DNA from: Actinomycetes bacterium
GTDB taxonomy: Bacteria; Actinomycetota; Actinomycetes; Mycobacteriales; Micromonosporaceae
Length of the DNA: 24,701 nucleotides
Reading direction: 5' to 3'
Assembly: GCA_021793335.1 (NCBI GenBank)
Contig: JAJYSW010000019.1
Span: 1-24,701, forward strand
Made by a program: the position numbers and the translations under genes. A model generated the notes under the pieces. The model was given only the letters and a program-made list of their open reading frames with translations, was not told where the DNA came from and made no database searches. Shown here piece by piece: positions 1 to 7,433 of this stretch. Positions within the stretch are counted from its first letter, which is position 1, and each line of letters begins with the position of its first letter.

Positions 1-572
1 GGGCCGCCGCCGGATCGAGGCACCACCGGCCCGACGGCGGCCCCGCCGCCCGGCATGCGGCCCCTCCCCTCGGAGCCGGGGCGTCCCCGATCGCGACGGG
101 TCGCCGAGCGGCCCGAACCGATCCGGTGTCCGACCTTCCGGCGATCGACGGAAGGTCGGGGATCGAACGTCTCGCCTGCGCAGCGCCCCCTGCCGTGCGG
201 CGCTCGACGGTCTCCAATGACTTTGTGACACCGGCCGCTCGAAGCGGCCTCCCGCCGGTGCCCCGCAGCCCTGCGGCGGGCTTCGGTCCCGACGGACGCT
301 GCACTGCGACGACGAGGTGCAAGGGTGCTCCACCGGACCGCATTGCGGCATGTCGGCTCGCATGTCGAGCATGGCGACCGGGAGCGGTCGGCGATCGAGC
401 TAGCGCGCGACAGACATCACGTCGAGAATTCATCCGCGTGACTTCTCCGAGGGCGCGCCCACCCTTTACCCTTGGATCACAGGCGTCTCGTGCCGCACCA
501 GATGTGACCGATCAGGTACCCAGCGGCGGGCGCTCTCTTCACTTTCCCTTCGTTCTCGACCGGAGCCGTTCC
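1..572. other. Region without a convincing gene, with one hairpin
   Basis: An open frame runs through 126-572 into the MFS gene. Its translation is Arg/Pro/Ala-rich and matches no family I know, and a good ribosome-binding site with the first MFS residues appears only at 573, so I treat this stretch as non-coding. It contains an 11-bp perfect inverted repeat at 130-140/149-159 with an 8-nt loop. No T-run follows it. It could be the terminator of a gene to the left or an operator for the MFS gene. I see no clear -35/-10 pair. Confidence 0.5.
130..159. terminator. Hairpin upstream of the MFS gene
   Basis: Perfect 11-bp arms (CCGACCTTCCG at 130-140 and CGGAAGGTCGG at 149-159) enclose an 8-nt loop. 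There is no T-tract on either side, so the terminator role is inferred only from the stem. Its distance from the MFS start (over 400 bp) argues against a direct role in that gene's translation. Confidence 0.35.
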
Positions 573-1766
573 ATGCGCTTGCCGCTGTTCGCCATGTCCA
601 TCGGATCGTTCGGCATCGGCGCCGCGGAGTTCGTCGTCATGGGCATCCTGCCCACCATCGCAGCCTCGGAAGGCGTGTCGCTGGCGAGCGCGGGAACGCT
701 GGTGACGGCCTATGCGCTCGGTGTCGTCATCGGCGCGCCGGTGCTGACGGTCGCGACGACGAAGATGCCGCGCAAACCGCTGCTCGTGGTCTTCATGGCC
801 TGCTTCGCAGCCGCCAACCTGCTCACCGCGTTCGCACCGAACTTCGAGGTGCTGGTCGCCTCCCGCTTCATCGCGGGCCTGCCGCACGGCGCGTACTTCG
901 GCGTGGCCGCCGTGGTCGGGGCGAGCCTGGTGCCGTTCGAGCGGCGCGCCCGCGCGGTCTCGATGATCTTCATGGGCCTGAGCATCGCCACCGTCGTCGG
1001 CGTCCCGGTGAGCGCCCTGGTCGTCGATTTCGTCAGCTGGCGGCTCGTGTTCGTCGGGATCGCGCTGATCGCGACCCTGACGATGATCGCCGTCGAGATC
1101 ACGGTGCCGGACACGCGCAAGTCGATCCCGCGGACCGATCCGGCCGCGGAGATCAGCGCCCTGGGCAGCAGGCGCGTCATCCTCACGCTGCTGACGGGCA
1201 TGATCGGATTCGGCGGGATGTTCGCCTGCTACACCTACCTGACACCGCTCTTGTCGGAGGTGACCGGCTTCGGCTCGTTCGCGGTCGCGTGCACGCTCGT
1301 CGTGTTCGGCACGGGCATGGCGCTCGGCAACGTCGCGGGCGGCCAGGTGGCCGACCGGTTCCCGCTGCGCGGCATGTTCGTCTCCTTCGCCTCGATCGCC
1401 TCGATCCTGCTGCTCATGTTCTTCACCGTCGCCTCGCCGGTCATGGCCGTGGTCTGCGTGTTCGGCGTGGCCTTCGCCTCGTCGACGGCGAGCCCGATCC
1501 TGGCTCGGCTGCTGCTGGACGGAGCCGAGAAGGCGCCGTCGCTGGCCTCGTCGCTGCACCACTCGGCGTTCAACGTGGCGAACGCCAACGGCGCCTGGCT
1601 CGGCGGACTGGTCCTGGGCGCCGGTTTCGGACTCACCGCGCCGCTGATGGTGGGCGTGGTGCTGGCGCTGGCCGGTCTGGTGCTGTCATTCTTCCTGGCA
1701 GGGGCGGTGCGGGCCGTGCAGACGTCCGCGCAGCCCGACGCGACCATGGAGCTGACCCGAGTGTGA
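573..1766 (+). CDS. MFS transporter, DHA1 (AraJ/CmlA-like) efflux family
   Basis: A 397-residue polytopic protein with about 12 hydrophobic segments, the usual size for drug:H+ antiporter-1 carriers. It opens with residues typical of the AraJ/YdhP/CmlA branch (FGIGAAEFVVMGILPTIA), and an Arg-rich loop (about residues 105-120, FERRARAVS) follows a GLPHGAYFG segment as in this family. I chose the ATG at 573 because a GGAG lies 8 nt upstream and the first transmembrane helix begins at once; the in-frame extension to 126 looks non-coding. The likely role is proton-driven export of a sugar, drug or metabolite from the cytoplasm. Substrate cannot be told from sequence. It converges on the oxidoreductase gene and is separated from it by a hairpin. 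Confidence 0.88.
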   Translation: MRLPLFAMSIGSFGIGAAEFVVMGILPTIAASEGVSLASAGTLVTAYALGVVIGAPVLTVATTKMPRKPLLVVFMACFAAANLLTAFAPNFEVLVASRFIAGLPHGAYFGVAAVVGASLVPFERRARAVSMIFMGLSIATVVGVPVSALVVDFVSWRLVFVGIALIATLTMIAVEITVPDTRKSIPRTDPAAEISALGSRRVILTLLTGMIGFGGMFACYTYLTPLLSEVTGFGSFAVACTLVVFGTGMALGNVAGGQVADRFPLRGMFVSFASIASILLLMFFTVASPVMAVVCVFGVAFASSTASPILARLLLDGAEKAPSLASSLHHSAFNVANANGAWLGGLVLGAGFGLTAPLMVGVVLALAGLVLSFFLAGAVRAVQTSAQPDATMELTRV

Positions 1767-1771
1767 GGGTC

Positions 1772-1787
1772 GGCCGCGCCCGCGGCC
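1772..1787. terminator. Compact hairpin between convergent MFS and oxidoreductase genes
   Basis: GGCCGCG and CGCGGCC arms separated by 2 nt lie in the 25-bp gap between two convergent stop codons. The position suits a bidirectional terminator. There is no T-run, which is common for GC-rich actinobacterial hairpins. Confidence 0.5.
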
Positions 1788-1791
1788 CCGT

Positions 1792-2799
1792 TCAAGGCAG
1801 CAGCACTACTTTGCCGCTCGTCTCCCGGTGTTCGAGCGCGCGGTGCGCTTCGCCCGCGTCGGCGAGCGCGAACGTGTGGACCGCGGGGGCGAGCCGTCCG
1901 GCGGCCAGTTCCTCCAGCGCCCGCGTTTCGAGGCGGCGCAGGCCGCCCATGCGCGCGATCAGCGAGGGGCCGAGCGCCGAGGAGACGGTCAGGCTCCGGC
2001 CGACGATGTCGTCGACGGACACGTCGGTGGCTCGGCCCGAAGACCACCCGAAGACGATCATGCGGGCGCCGGGTCCGAGGCGTTCGAGCGTGGCACGGCC
2101 GACGTCGCCGCCGACCGAGTCGTACAGGAGCGTGGCCTCGCGGCCGCCGGGGGCACTGTCGAGGACATGGTCGAGGGCATGGTCGAGCCGGTCGGTCCAG
2201 TCGTCGGCGCGGTAGTCCACGGCCGCGTCGGCGCCGTTCGCGGTGACCTGCGCGGTCTTGACCGGCCCGCCGGCCAGGCCGACGACGCGGGCGCCGGCCC
2301 GTTTCGCGGCCTGCACGAGGAGCGTGCCGATGCCGCCCGCGGCGGCCGGGACGATGACGACGTCCTCGGAGGTCACGGGGCCGACTTCGAGGACCATCAG
2401 CGCGGTGCGGCCGGTGCCGATCATCGCGACGGCCTGTTCGAAGCCGACGTCCTCGGGGAGGGCGTGCACGGCGGTGAGATCGCGCACGGCCCGCTCGGCG
2501 TAGCCGCCGGCGGCGGGGCCGAGATGGGCCACGACGCGTCTGCCGATCCAGGCGGGGTCGACGCCCTCGCCGACGGCGTCGACGATGCCGGCGGTCTCGC
2601 GGCCGGGCGTCGTGGGCGGCTCGGGCGGGTCGTAGGGCAGCCGGTCGCGGTCGCCGGAGCGGAAGACGGTGTCGAGCAGGTGGACGCCGATGGCGCGGGC
2701 GGCGATGCGGACCTGTCCGGGGCCGGGCTCGGGGTCGGGGACCGTCTCGTATCGGAGTACTTCGGGGCCGCCGAAGGCGTGTTGGCGGATGGCGCGCAT
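1792..2799 (-). CDS. NADPH:quinone oxidoreductase-like (zinc-free MDR family) protein
   Basis: A 335-residue medium-chain dehydrogenase/reductase. The GroES-like N-terminal half opens with MRAIRQHAFGGPEVLRYE and has the GRETAGIVDAVGEGV region (about 67-81). The Rossmann half carries the AAAGGIGTLLVQAAKRAGARVVG nucleotide-binding stretch (about 152-174). I see neither the catalytic GHE zinc motif nor the structural four-Cys cluster, as expected for quinone reductases rather than alcohol dehydrogenases. The family reduces quinones or activated alkenes with NADPH in the cytosol; the substrate here is unknown. The start is the ATG at 2799, preceded by a purine-rich AAGAGACGAGACGAC stretch; the longer frame upstream is a shadow of the regulator gene. 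It lies 106 bp behind the HxlR gene on the same strand, so that regulator may control it. Confidence 0.87.
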   Translation of the reverse strand: MRAIRQHAFGGPEVLRYETVPDPEPGPGQVRIAARAIGVHLLDTVFRSGDRDRLPYDPPEPPTTPGRETAGIVDAVGEGVDPAWIGRRVVAHLGPAAGGYAERAVRDLTAVHALPEDVGFEQAVAMIGTGRTALMVLEVGPVTSEDVVIVPAAAGGIGTLLVQAAKRAGARVVGLAGGPVKTAQVTANGADAAVDYRADDWTDRLDHALDHVLDSAPGGREATLLYDSVGGDVGRATLERLGPGARMIVFGWSSGRATDVSVDDIVGRSLTVSSALGPSLIARMGGLRRLETRALEELAAGRLAPAVHTFALADAGEAHRALEHRETSGKVVLLP

Positions 2800-2869
2800 G
2801 TCGTCTCGTCTCTTCGTAGTGCTGTGGTCCGCTCGCGAGGCTACGGACGGGACGACGGGTGGTGCATCC

Positions 2870-2902
2870 GTCGGCCGACTGGGTCGGCGCGGCCGCGCCG
2901 AC
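2870..2902. terminator. Two adjacent GTCGGC...GCCGAC palindromes after the HxlR gene
   Basis: A 10-bp perfect palindrome (GTCGGCCGAC, 2870-2879) and a 20-bp perfect palindrome (2883-2902) share the same outer arms. The larger begins 3 bp beyond the HxlR stop on the minus strand. The arms could also pair with each other. The likely role is a terminator or attenuating stem between the regulator and the downstream oxidoreductase. No T-run is present. Confidence 0.5.
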
Positions 2903-2905
2903 GGC

Positions 2906-3628
2906 TCAGACGACCTCGCCGTCGACGCGGGAGGCCGCCGCCGGTTCTGGGAGCCGGAACATGCCGAGGAACCGCTCGGCCATCGCCTGATCGCCTTGGA
3001 CGGTGATGCGTCCGGCGTGCAGGGAGACGTCGAGGCTGCGCCCGCCGAGGGTGAGCCGTTTGAGCGTCTCGGCGTCGGTGCGGATGACCGCATGCGGGTG
3101 CTCGGGCCGGCCGGGGGCCAAGAGGAGCTGGGAGTCGAGGATCTCGGCGATGAACGGCCGATCGCCGATCCACAATTCGAATGCCGCGTCGAAGTCCTGG
3201 GCGGCGACGGGCATGAACAGTCCGCGCAGCGAGAGGATGAGCGCATCGGTGCCGATGGCGGTGTCCAGCGGCATGCTCGCCGAACGGGCGCCCCAGCGCA
3301 GCAGCCGCACGATGACGCCTTCGAGTTCACGGCCCCATTCGGTCAGTTCGTACACCCTGGATGCGGCGGGCGGCGGGAGTCGGCGCCTGGTGATGACGCC
3401 GTGCGATTCGAGGGCCCGCAGCCGCTGTGAGATGACGTTCGCGCTGGCGCCGTGGAGGCCGCCGCGCAGATCGGTGAAGCGTTTGGGCCCGAGGACGAGT
3501 TCGCGGACGATGAGCAGCGACCAGCGCTCGCCGACGAGGTCGAGAGCGTGGGCGGCAGGGCAGCCGTCGCCGTAGGTTCGCACGTGTTCCTCCAGTTCAG
3601 ACGGGTGGGGGTCGCTTCTGTTCATCAT
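2906..3628 (-). CDS. HxlR-family regulator with SCP2-like C-terminal domain
   Basis: About 240 residues. The N-terminal 100 or so form an HxlR winged helix: a cysteine in DGCPAAHALDLVGERWSLLIVREL, then the recognition region ISQRLRALESHGVITRR, then YELTEWGREL. The remaining 120 residues resemble the SCP2-like sterol-carrier fold that often follows this helix in actinobacteria. HxlR proteins commonly sense thiol-reactive, quinone or aldehyde compounds through an N-terminal cysteine, which fits the oxidoreductase just downstream. I prefer the ATG at 3628 (a second ATG follows at 3625). A GTG at 3649 would add seven residues written in AU-rich codons. No start has a strong Shine-Dalgarno, so the choice is uncertain. 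Confidence 0.85.
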   Translation of the reverse strand: MMNRSDPHPSELEEHVRTYGDGCPAAHALDLVGERWSLLIVRELVLGPKRFTDLRGGLHGASANVISQRLRALESHGVITRRRLPPPAASRVYELTEWGRELEGVIVRLLRWGARSASMPLDTAIGTDALILSLRGLFMPVAAQDFDAAFELWIGDRPFIAEILDSQLLLAPGRPEHPHAVIRTDAETLKRLTLGGRSLDVSLHAGRITVQGDQAMAERFLGMFRLPEPAAASRVDGEVV

Positions 3629-3637
3629 AGAATATGA
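3625..3637. promoter_or_regulatory. Inverted repeat over the HxlR start codon
   Basis: TCATA-GAA-TATGA is a perfect 5-bp inverted repeat with a 3-bp spacer. It overlaps the candidate ATG codons and a possible minus-strand -10 element (TATTCT). AT-rich dyads at this position are a common form of autorepressor site for HxlR proteins. That role is inferred. Confidence 0.4.
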
Positions 3638-3791
3638 ATTGGAGATCACTTCATCCTGATTCGGGACCGGATGATATCGGCATGGCGGCGCATCGTCTGT
3701 GAAAATCGTTTCTATCGGTGGGACCGCTCTTGCGCTCGACCGATCGGTTGTGCACTATTCAAAGGTGCCTGAATTGACCGCGACCGCACTC

Positions 3792-4376
3792 ATGGAGCAT
3801 CACCGCGCCACGTCGACATTGGCGGGCCTGCTCGAAGGCAATGGCCGTTTCATCGCAGCGAAGCCCCGGTACGCCCGCGATATCAATGCGGCCCGCGGGG
3901 CCGCCCCGGATCAACGGCCCGCCGCGGTCGTGTTCACCTGCATCGATTCGCGTGTGACCGCCGAATCGGTGTTCGACTGCGATTTCGGTCAGCTCCTGGT
4001 GGTCCGCACCGCCGGGCACGTGCCCGACCGGGCCGCCGTCGGCTCGCTGGAGTTCGCCGCAGCCGAACTGGACGTCTCCTTGGTGGTGGTGCTGGGCCAC
4101 GAGCGCTGCGGCGCGATAGACGCGGCCCTGCAGGCCGTCGAGGACGACACGCACGATCCCCGCACCGGTTACCTGGTGGAGCAGCTGTGGCAGCCGGCGT
4201 CGCAGGCTTTCGCCGAAGGGCCCGGAGGCGAGGAGACCGCTTCGCGTGCGATGCGTCTCCAGGTGCGGCGCACCGTCGCCGATCTGAGCCGGCGCTCCTC
4301 GCTCGACGGCGTGCTCGTGGTGGGCGCGATCTACGACTTGGATACCGGAGTCGTGTCGCTCGTCGACGAGAACTGA
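3792..4376 (+). CDS. Beta-class carbonic anhydrase
   Basis: The protein interconverts CO2 and bicarbonate in the cytosol. From the ATG at 3792 it is 194 residues. The zinc-site motifs are plain: CIDSR (Cys50, with the Asp52-Arg54 dyad) and GHERCGA (His103, Cys106). The opening LLEGNGRFIAAKP is typical of the family. A GTG at 3699 in the same frame would add 31 residues, but those codons have low GC at third positions and look non-coding, and a possible promoter (TTGCGC, 17 bp, CACTAT) lies within them. No Shine-Dalgarno is clear at either start. The next gene begins 12 bp after the stop, so the two are probably cotranscribed. The C-terminal portion around 120-150 contains an Ala/Gly-rich insert of no known meaning. 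Confidence 0.9.
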   Translation: MEHHRATSTLAGLLEGNGRFIAAKPRYARDINAARGAAPDQRPAAVVFTCIDSRVTAESVFDCDFGQLLVVRTAGHVPDRAAVGSLEFAAAELDVSLVVVLGHERCGAIDAALQAVEDDTHDPRTGYLVEQLWQPASQAFAEGPGGEETASRAMRLQVRRTVADLSRRSSLDGVLVVGAIYDLDTGVVSLVDEN

Positions 4377-4388
4377 CACAATCGGGGC

Positions 4389-4697
4389 ATGGCCGATCAA
4401 CCATTGACTGAAGCCGAGATCGAGCTGGCGCTCTCCGAGCTGCCGGGCTGGAACCATGCCGATGACCGCCTGGAGCGGTCGTGGACGTTCGAAGGGCATC
4501 TCGCGGCGGTCACCGCCGCGACCGCCGTCGGGTGGCTCCAAGAGCAGCGGAACCACCATGCGGACCTGACGATCCAGTACAACCGGCTGATCGTCTCGAC
4601 CACGACGCACTCGGCGGGGCACAAGGTCTCCCAAAAGGACGTCGAGCTGGCTCGGGCGGCCTCGATCCTGCTCGACCAGTCCGCGACCGGAACGTGA
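4389..4697 (+). CDS. Pterin-4a-carbinolamine dehydratase family protein (PhhB/DCoH-like)
   Basis: A 102-residue single-domain protein. Pterin-4a-carbinolamine dehydratase removes water from 4a-hydroxytetrahydropterin to recycle the cofactor of aromatic hydroxylases. Visible family landmarks are LPGW near residue 20, the EQRNHHADLTIQYN segment (about 52-65), a Thr-rich strand with the following His (TTTHSAGHKVSQKD) and the closing DVELA helix. The usual E-x3-H-H-P signature here reads E-QRN-H-H-A. The start is the ATG at 4389, 12 bp after the carbonic anhydrase stop, with a short GGGG upstream. No pterin-dependent hydroxylase lies in the window, so the physiological substrate is open; in many bacteria stand-alone members have molybdopterin- or folate-related roles. 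Confidence 0.85.
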   Translation: MADQPLTEAEIELALSELPGWNHADDRLERSWTFEGHLAAVTAATAVGWLQEQRNHHADLTIQYNRLIVSTTTHSAGHKVSQKDVELARAASILLDQSATGT

Positions 4698-4757
4698 TGT
4701 ATGCGAATTTCCCACTGTTCTGGCATCATTGAAGCCAGAGCAGGTGGGGAGGGTGTC

Positions 4758-5105
4758 ATGGACGCCTATGCATCTCGCGCTTCCAAGACCGATAAGCGGA
4801 TCACACTCGACAGACTCGCGTTCGCCAGGCGCCGAGGCCGGCTCGACGTACAGGAGTACCGGCTCCGCCGGCAACTGGCGCGCCGGGCCGAGAGCGTCGC
4901 GGACCTGCAGGCGCTGCTGTGGGACCTCGACGATCTCACGCCCGGGCGCGACCATTGGCGCTACGGCCGCTGGCGGGGCCCGGTCAGAGAAGGACGCGAG
5001 CTGGAGATTCAGCGGTTCGTCGGCGCACTGTTCCTGATCGTCGCCGTCGTCGTCGTCATCGCCGTCGTCTACGCGGCCATCGTCATCGTCAACGCATGGC
5101 GGTGA
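4758..5105 (+). CDS. DUF1707 small membrane protein
   Basis: A 115-residue protein. Residues 7-60 match the DUF1707 pattern (RASKTDKRITLDRL...GRLDVQEYRLRRQLARRAESVADLQALLWDLDDL), a short helical domain frequent at the N-terminus of actinobacterial membrane proteins. A single strongly hydrophobic helix at about 87-112 (VVVVIAVVYAAIVIV) anchors the C-terminus. The start is the ATG at 4758, with the strong GGGGAGGG site 4-12 nt upstream; an in-frame ATG at 4701 lacks one. It lies 60 bp after the PCD gene and may share its transcript. Function is unknown; an envelope-associated regulatory or scaffolding role would be a guess. Confidence 0.82.
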   Translation: MDAYASRASKTDKRITLDRLAFARRRGRLDVQEYRLRRQLARRAESVADLQALLWDLDDLTPGRDHWRYGRWRGPVREGRELEIQRFVGALFLIVAVVVVIAVVYAAIVIVNAWR

Positions 5106-5112
5106 GCGCGAA

Positions 5113-5126
5113 CGGACACCGGTCCG
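5113..5126. terminator. Small hairpin between convergent DUF1707 and aminotransferase genes
   Basis: CGGAC-ACCG-GTCCG lies in the 42-bp gap between convergent stops. The stem is only 5 bp and no T-run follows, so termination here is tentative. A 13-bp direct repeat (GGCGGTGAGCGCG at 5098-5110 and 5157-5169) brackets the gap. Confidence 0.3.
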
Positions 5127-5147
5127 AATCGGAGGCCCACCGCCGGT

Positions 5148-6401
5148 TCAGCGCACGGCGGTGAGCGCGGCCAGTTCGGACCGCAGTCCGTCGATCGCGG
5201 CGGCGATCCATGGCAGCTCCAGCGGCTCGGTCGAGACCAGCGCCGCGAGCCGTTCGGCGTCGGAGGCCCCATAGATGCCGGGAACGGCCACACGCAGCCG
5301 CAGGCTCGACTCCGCGGTCCCGAACGCCGAGCCCGGCAGCACGCCGATGCCGAACTCGTCGAGCAGGACCCGCGCCAGATCGGCGCCGGTCCGCACCGAC
5401 CACCGGGACTCCAGCGTCTCGCGCAGCGGGGCGAAATCGGGCCAGACGTAGAAGCCGCCCTGGGGCGCGTCGACCTCGCAGCCGACCTCGGCGAACACCT
5501 CGGCCACGCCGCGGGTGACCGTACCGTGGAGCCGTCTGGCCGCGACGATCCGGTCGACCAGCTCGACCGGGTCCGACCAGGCGTAGGCCGCGGCGTGCTG
5601 CATCGGCATCGGCGTCGAGGACCACAGCTCGGAGGCGGTGCCCCGCACCGTCTCCCGCAGTTCGTCGCCGAGCGGGGAATCGGGGAAGCGCGCCGCGCCG
5701 ATGCGCCACCCGCCGAGCGCATAGTTCTTGCTCAACGCCGTCGTGGTCACCGTCCGTTCTGGAGCCCACGCGGCGGGAGAGGGGAAGGGCCCTTCCTCGA
5801 AGACCAGGTCCCGGTAGATCTCGTCGGCCAGGATCACCAGGTCGAGTTCGCGGGCCGCCTCGCACAGCGCCTTCACCGCGGCCTCGGAGGCGAGCCGCCC
5901 GGTCGGGTTGTCCGGCAGCGTGGTCACCACGATGCGCGGGTCCCGGCCGACGGCCCGGGCGGCCCGCACGGCGTGTTCGAGCGCATCGGCCTCGGGCACG
6001 CCGCCCTCCCCCTCGGGGACGGCCACCCGGATCGGGTCGCGGCCGATCAGTTCGGTCTGCGCCGCATAGGACACCCATGCCGGGCTGGGGATGATCGCGT
6101 CCCCGCCGACGGCGTGCAGGACGGCGAACAGCAGCGGTTTGGAGCCCGGCCCCAGCAGGACCTGATCGGACTCGGTGGTCAGTCCGCGTCGGCTCCAGTA
6201 GCCGGCGACCGCCTCGCGAGCGGGGCGGACACCGGCCACCGGGCCGTACGACGTCTCGGCCGCGGCGCGTGCCAGGCGCTGCTCCAACAAGGGGTGCACC
6301 GGGATTCCGGCTTCGCCGAAGGCGAGCGCGAGCACCTCCTCTCCGGCGGCGCGTCGGGCGGCGATCGTCTCGCTCGCGGCGAGCGTTGCTGAGACAGTCA
6401 C
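5148..6401 (-). CDS. Class I/II pyridoxal-phosphate aminotransferase
   Basis: A 417-residue fold-type I aminotransferase. Visible active-site landmarks are TSYGPVAGVRPAREAVAGYW (about 50-69), PDNPTGR with Asn165, ADEIYRDL with Asp193 and Tyr196, and the PLP lysine Lys225 in TTALSKNYALGGWRIG. An arginine in LRLRVAVPG near the end probably binds the substrate carboxylate. The sequence resembles aspartate/aromatic-type aminotransferases, but the amino donor is not determinable. The start is the GTG at 6401: an ideal GGAGGA lies 7 nt upstream, while the in-frame ATG at 6470 has none and would run into the regulator's promoter region. It is transcribed divergently from a LysR gene, the classical layout for a regulator and its target. 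Confidence 0.9.
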   Translation of the reverse strand: MTVSATLAASETIAARRAAGEEVLALAFGEAGIPVHPLLEQRLARAAAETSYGPVAGVRPAREAVAGYWSRRGLTTESDQVLLGPGSKPLLFAVLHAVGGDAIIPSPAWVSYAAQTELIGRDPIRVAVPEGEGGVPEADALEHAVRAARAVGRDPRIVVTTLPDNPTGRLASEAAVKALCEAARELDLVILADEIYRDLVFEEGPFPSPAAWAPERTVTTTALSKNYALGGWRIGAARFPDSPLGDELRETVRGTASELWSSTPMPMQHAAAYAWSDPVELVDRIVAARRLHGTVTRGVAEVFAEVGCEVDAPQGGFYVWPDFAPLRETLESRWSVRTGADLARVLLDEFGIGVLPGSAFGTAESSLRLRVAVPGIYGASDAERLAALVSTEPLELPWIAAAIDGLRSELAALTAVR

Positions 6402-6466
6402 GTGGATCTCCTCCGTGGAACATCGCTGTACCGCACCAGACTGAAGCGATCGGAGCATCAATGCAA

Positions 6467-6483
6467 GCAACTCTGACTGTTGC
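6467..6483. promoter_or_regulatory. Candidate LysR operator between divergent genes
   Basis: GCAAC-N7-GTTGC is a perfect dyad of 17 bp in the 100-bp divergent region, 18 bp before the LysR start and 65 bp before the aminotransferase start. Its size and placement suit the primary recognition site of a LysR-type regulator acting on both genes. It is not a strict T-N11-A box. Confidence 0.45.
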
Positions 6484-6501
6484 CGAGCGTAAGATTTTCT
6501 T

Positions 6502-7422
6502 ATGCTGGATGTCCGCCGTCTTCAGTTGCTCGCCGAATTCGCGGCCCACGGTTCGATAGCCGCCACCGCCGTCGCCACTGGACAGACCGCCTCGGCGGTC
6601 TCGCAGCAGCTGTCCGCTCTGGAGCAGGAGACCGGTGTCGCGCTTCTGGAGCGCACCGCCCGGTCCGCGCAGCTGACCGACGCCGGCCGCCGACTCGTCG
6701 AGCGCACCGGCGCGATCCTCGACGCCATCGACGCCGCCGAGGCCGAGCTGGCCGCCGACGCGGCCGAACCGAAGGGCCGGGTCACCGTCACCGCCTTCCC
6801 CACCGTCGCCGTCGCGCTCGCCGGTCCGATCGTGCGCCGTCTGCGCCGCTACCCCGAGCTGACCATGGTGCTCCGCCAGCAGCACACCGTCACCGAGAGC
6901 CTCGCGCGCGTCCGCGCCGGCGAGATCGACCTCGCCCTCGTCGACGACTGGTCGGGCGCCCGCCGCCCGAGCGAGGTCGGCCCGCTCACGTACCACCATC
7001 TCGTCGCGGACCCGCTCGTCGCGGTCCTGCCGACCGGGCATCGGCTCGCGAGCGAACGGGAGTGCTCGGTCCGCATGCTGGACTCCGAGCCCTGGATCGC
7101 CTCGCCGGCGGGGGAGCCCTCGCGGATGGCGCTGGACCGGCTGTGGCGGGCCGAGGGCATCTCCGCGCCGCTCTCGGAGTTCGAAGGGCTCGATACGATC
7201 CTCACGCTGGTGGCCAAGGGCCTCGGCGTCACCGTCGCGCCGTGGATGGCCGCCGCCGAGCGGCGCGACGTGGCGGTGCGGCGCATCGCCGAGCCGTTGA
7301 CCGGCCGTGACGTCTACGCCGTCCACCGCACCGCCTCGACCGGGCGTCCGGCGGTCATGGCCGTGCTCCAGGCGATCCACCAGGCGGCCAAGAAACTCAT
7401 GGCCGCCGCCGAGCAGTGCTGA
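6502..7422 (+). CDS. LysR-family transcriptional regulator
   Basis: 306 residues, normal for the family. The winged helix occupies about residues 1-60: MLDVRRLQLLAEFAAHGSIAATA, then TASAVSQQLSALEQETGVALLERTARSAQLTDAGRRL. A linker helix rich in Ala/Glu follows, and a periplasmic-binding-like effector domain begins near GRVTVTAFPTVAVALAGP (about 92). The inducer is unknown. The start is the ATG at 6502; the ribosome-binding site is weak (TAAG 8 nt upstream), which is not unusual for autoregulated regulators. It probably controls the divergent aminotransferase. It converges with the YibE/F gene with 11 bp between stops. Confidence 0.9.
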   Translation: MLDVRRLQLLAEFAAHGSIAATAVATGQTASAVSQQLSALEQETGVALLERTARSAQLTDAGRRLVERTGAILDAIDAAEAELAADAAEPKGRVTVTAFPTVAVALAGPIVRRLRRYPELTMVLRQQHTVTESLARVRAGEIDLALVDDWSGARRPSEVGPLTYHHLVADPLVAVLPTGHRLASERECSVRMLDSEPWIASPAGEPSRMALDRLWRAEGISAPLSEFEGLDTILTLVAKGLGVTVAPWMAAAERRDVAVRRIAEPLTGRDVYAVHRTASTGRPAVMAVLQAIHQAAKKLMAAAEQC

Positions 7423-7433
7423 CCCCGGGGGAC

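Noticed and set aside
126..572. N-terminal extension of the MFS protein
   Set aside because: No family similarity, no ribosome-binding site, and the first transmembrane helix begins right after the ATG at 573.
3699..3791. 31-residue N-terminal extension of the carbonic anhydrase
   Set aside because: Low GC at third codon positions, no family match and a possible promoter inside it. It is kept only as an alternative start.
5098..5169. 13-bp direct repeat GGCGGTGAGCGCG flanking the DUF1707/aminotransferase gap as an attachment or insertion scar
   Set aside because: The repeats lie in the coding ends of two normal-length genes, no mobile gene is near, and the GC-rich repeat could arise by chance.
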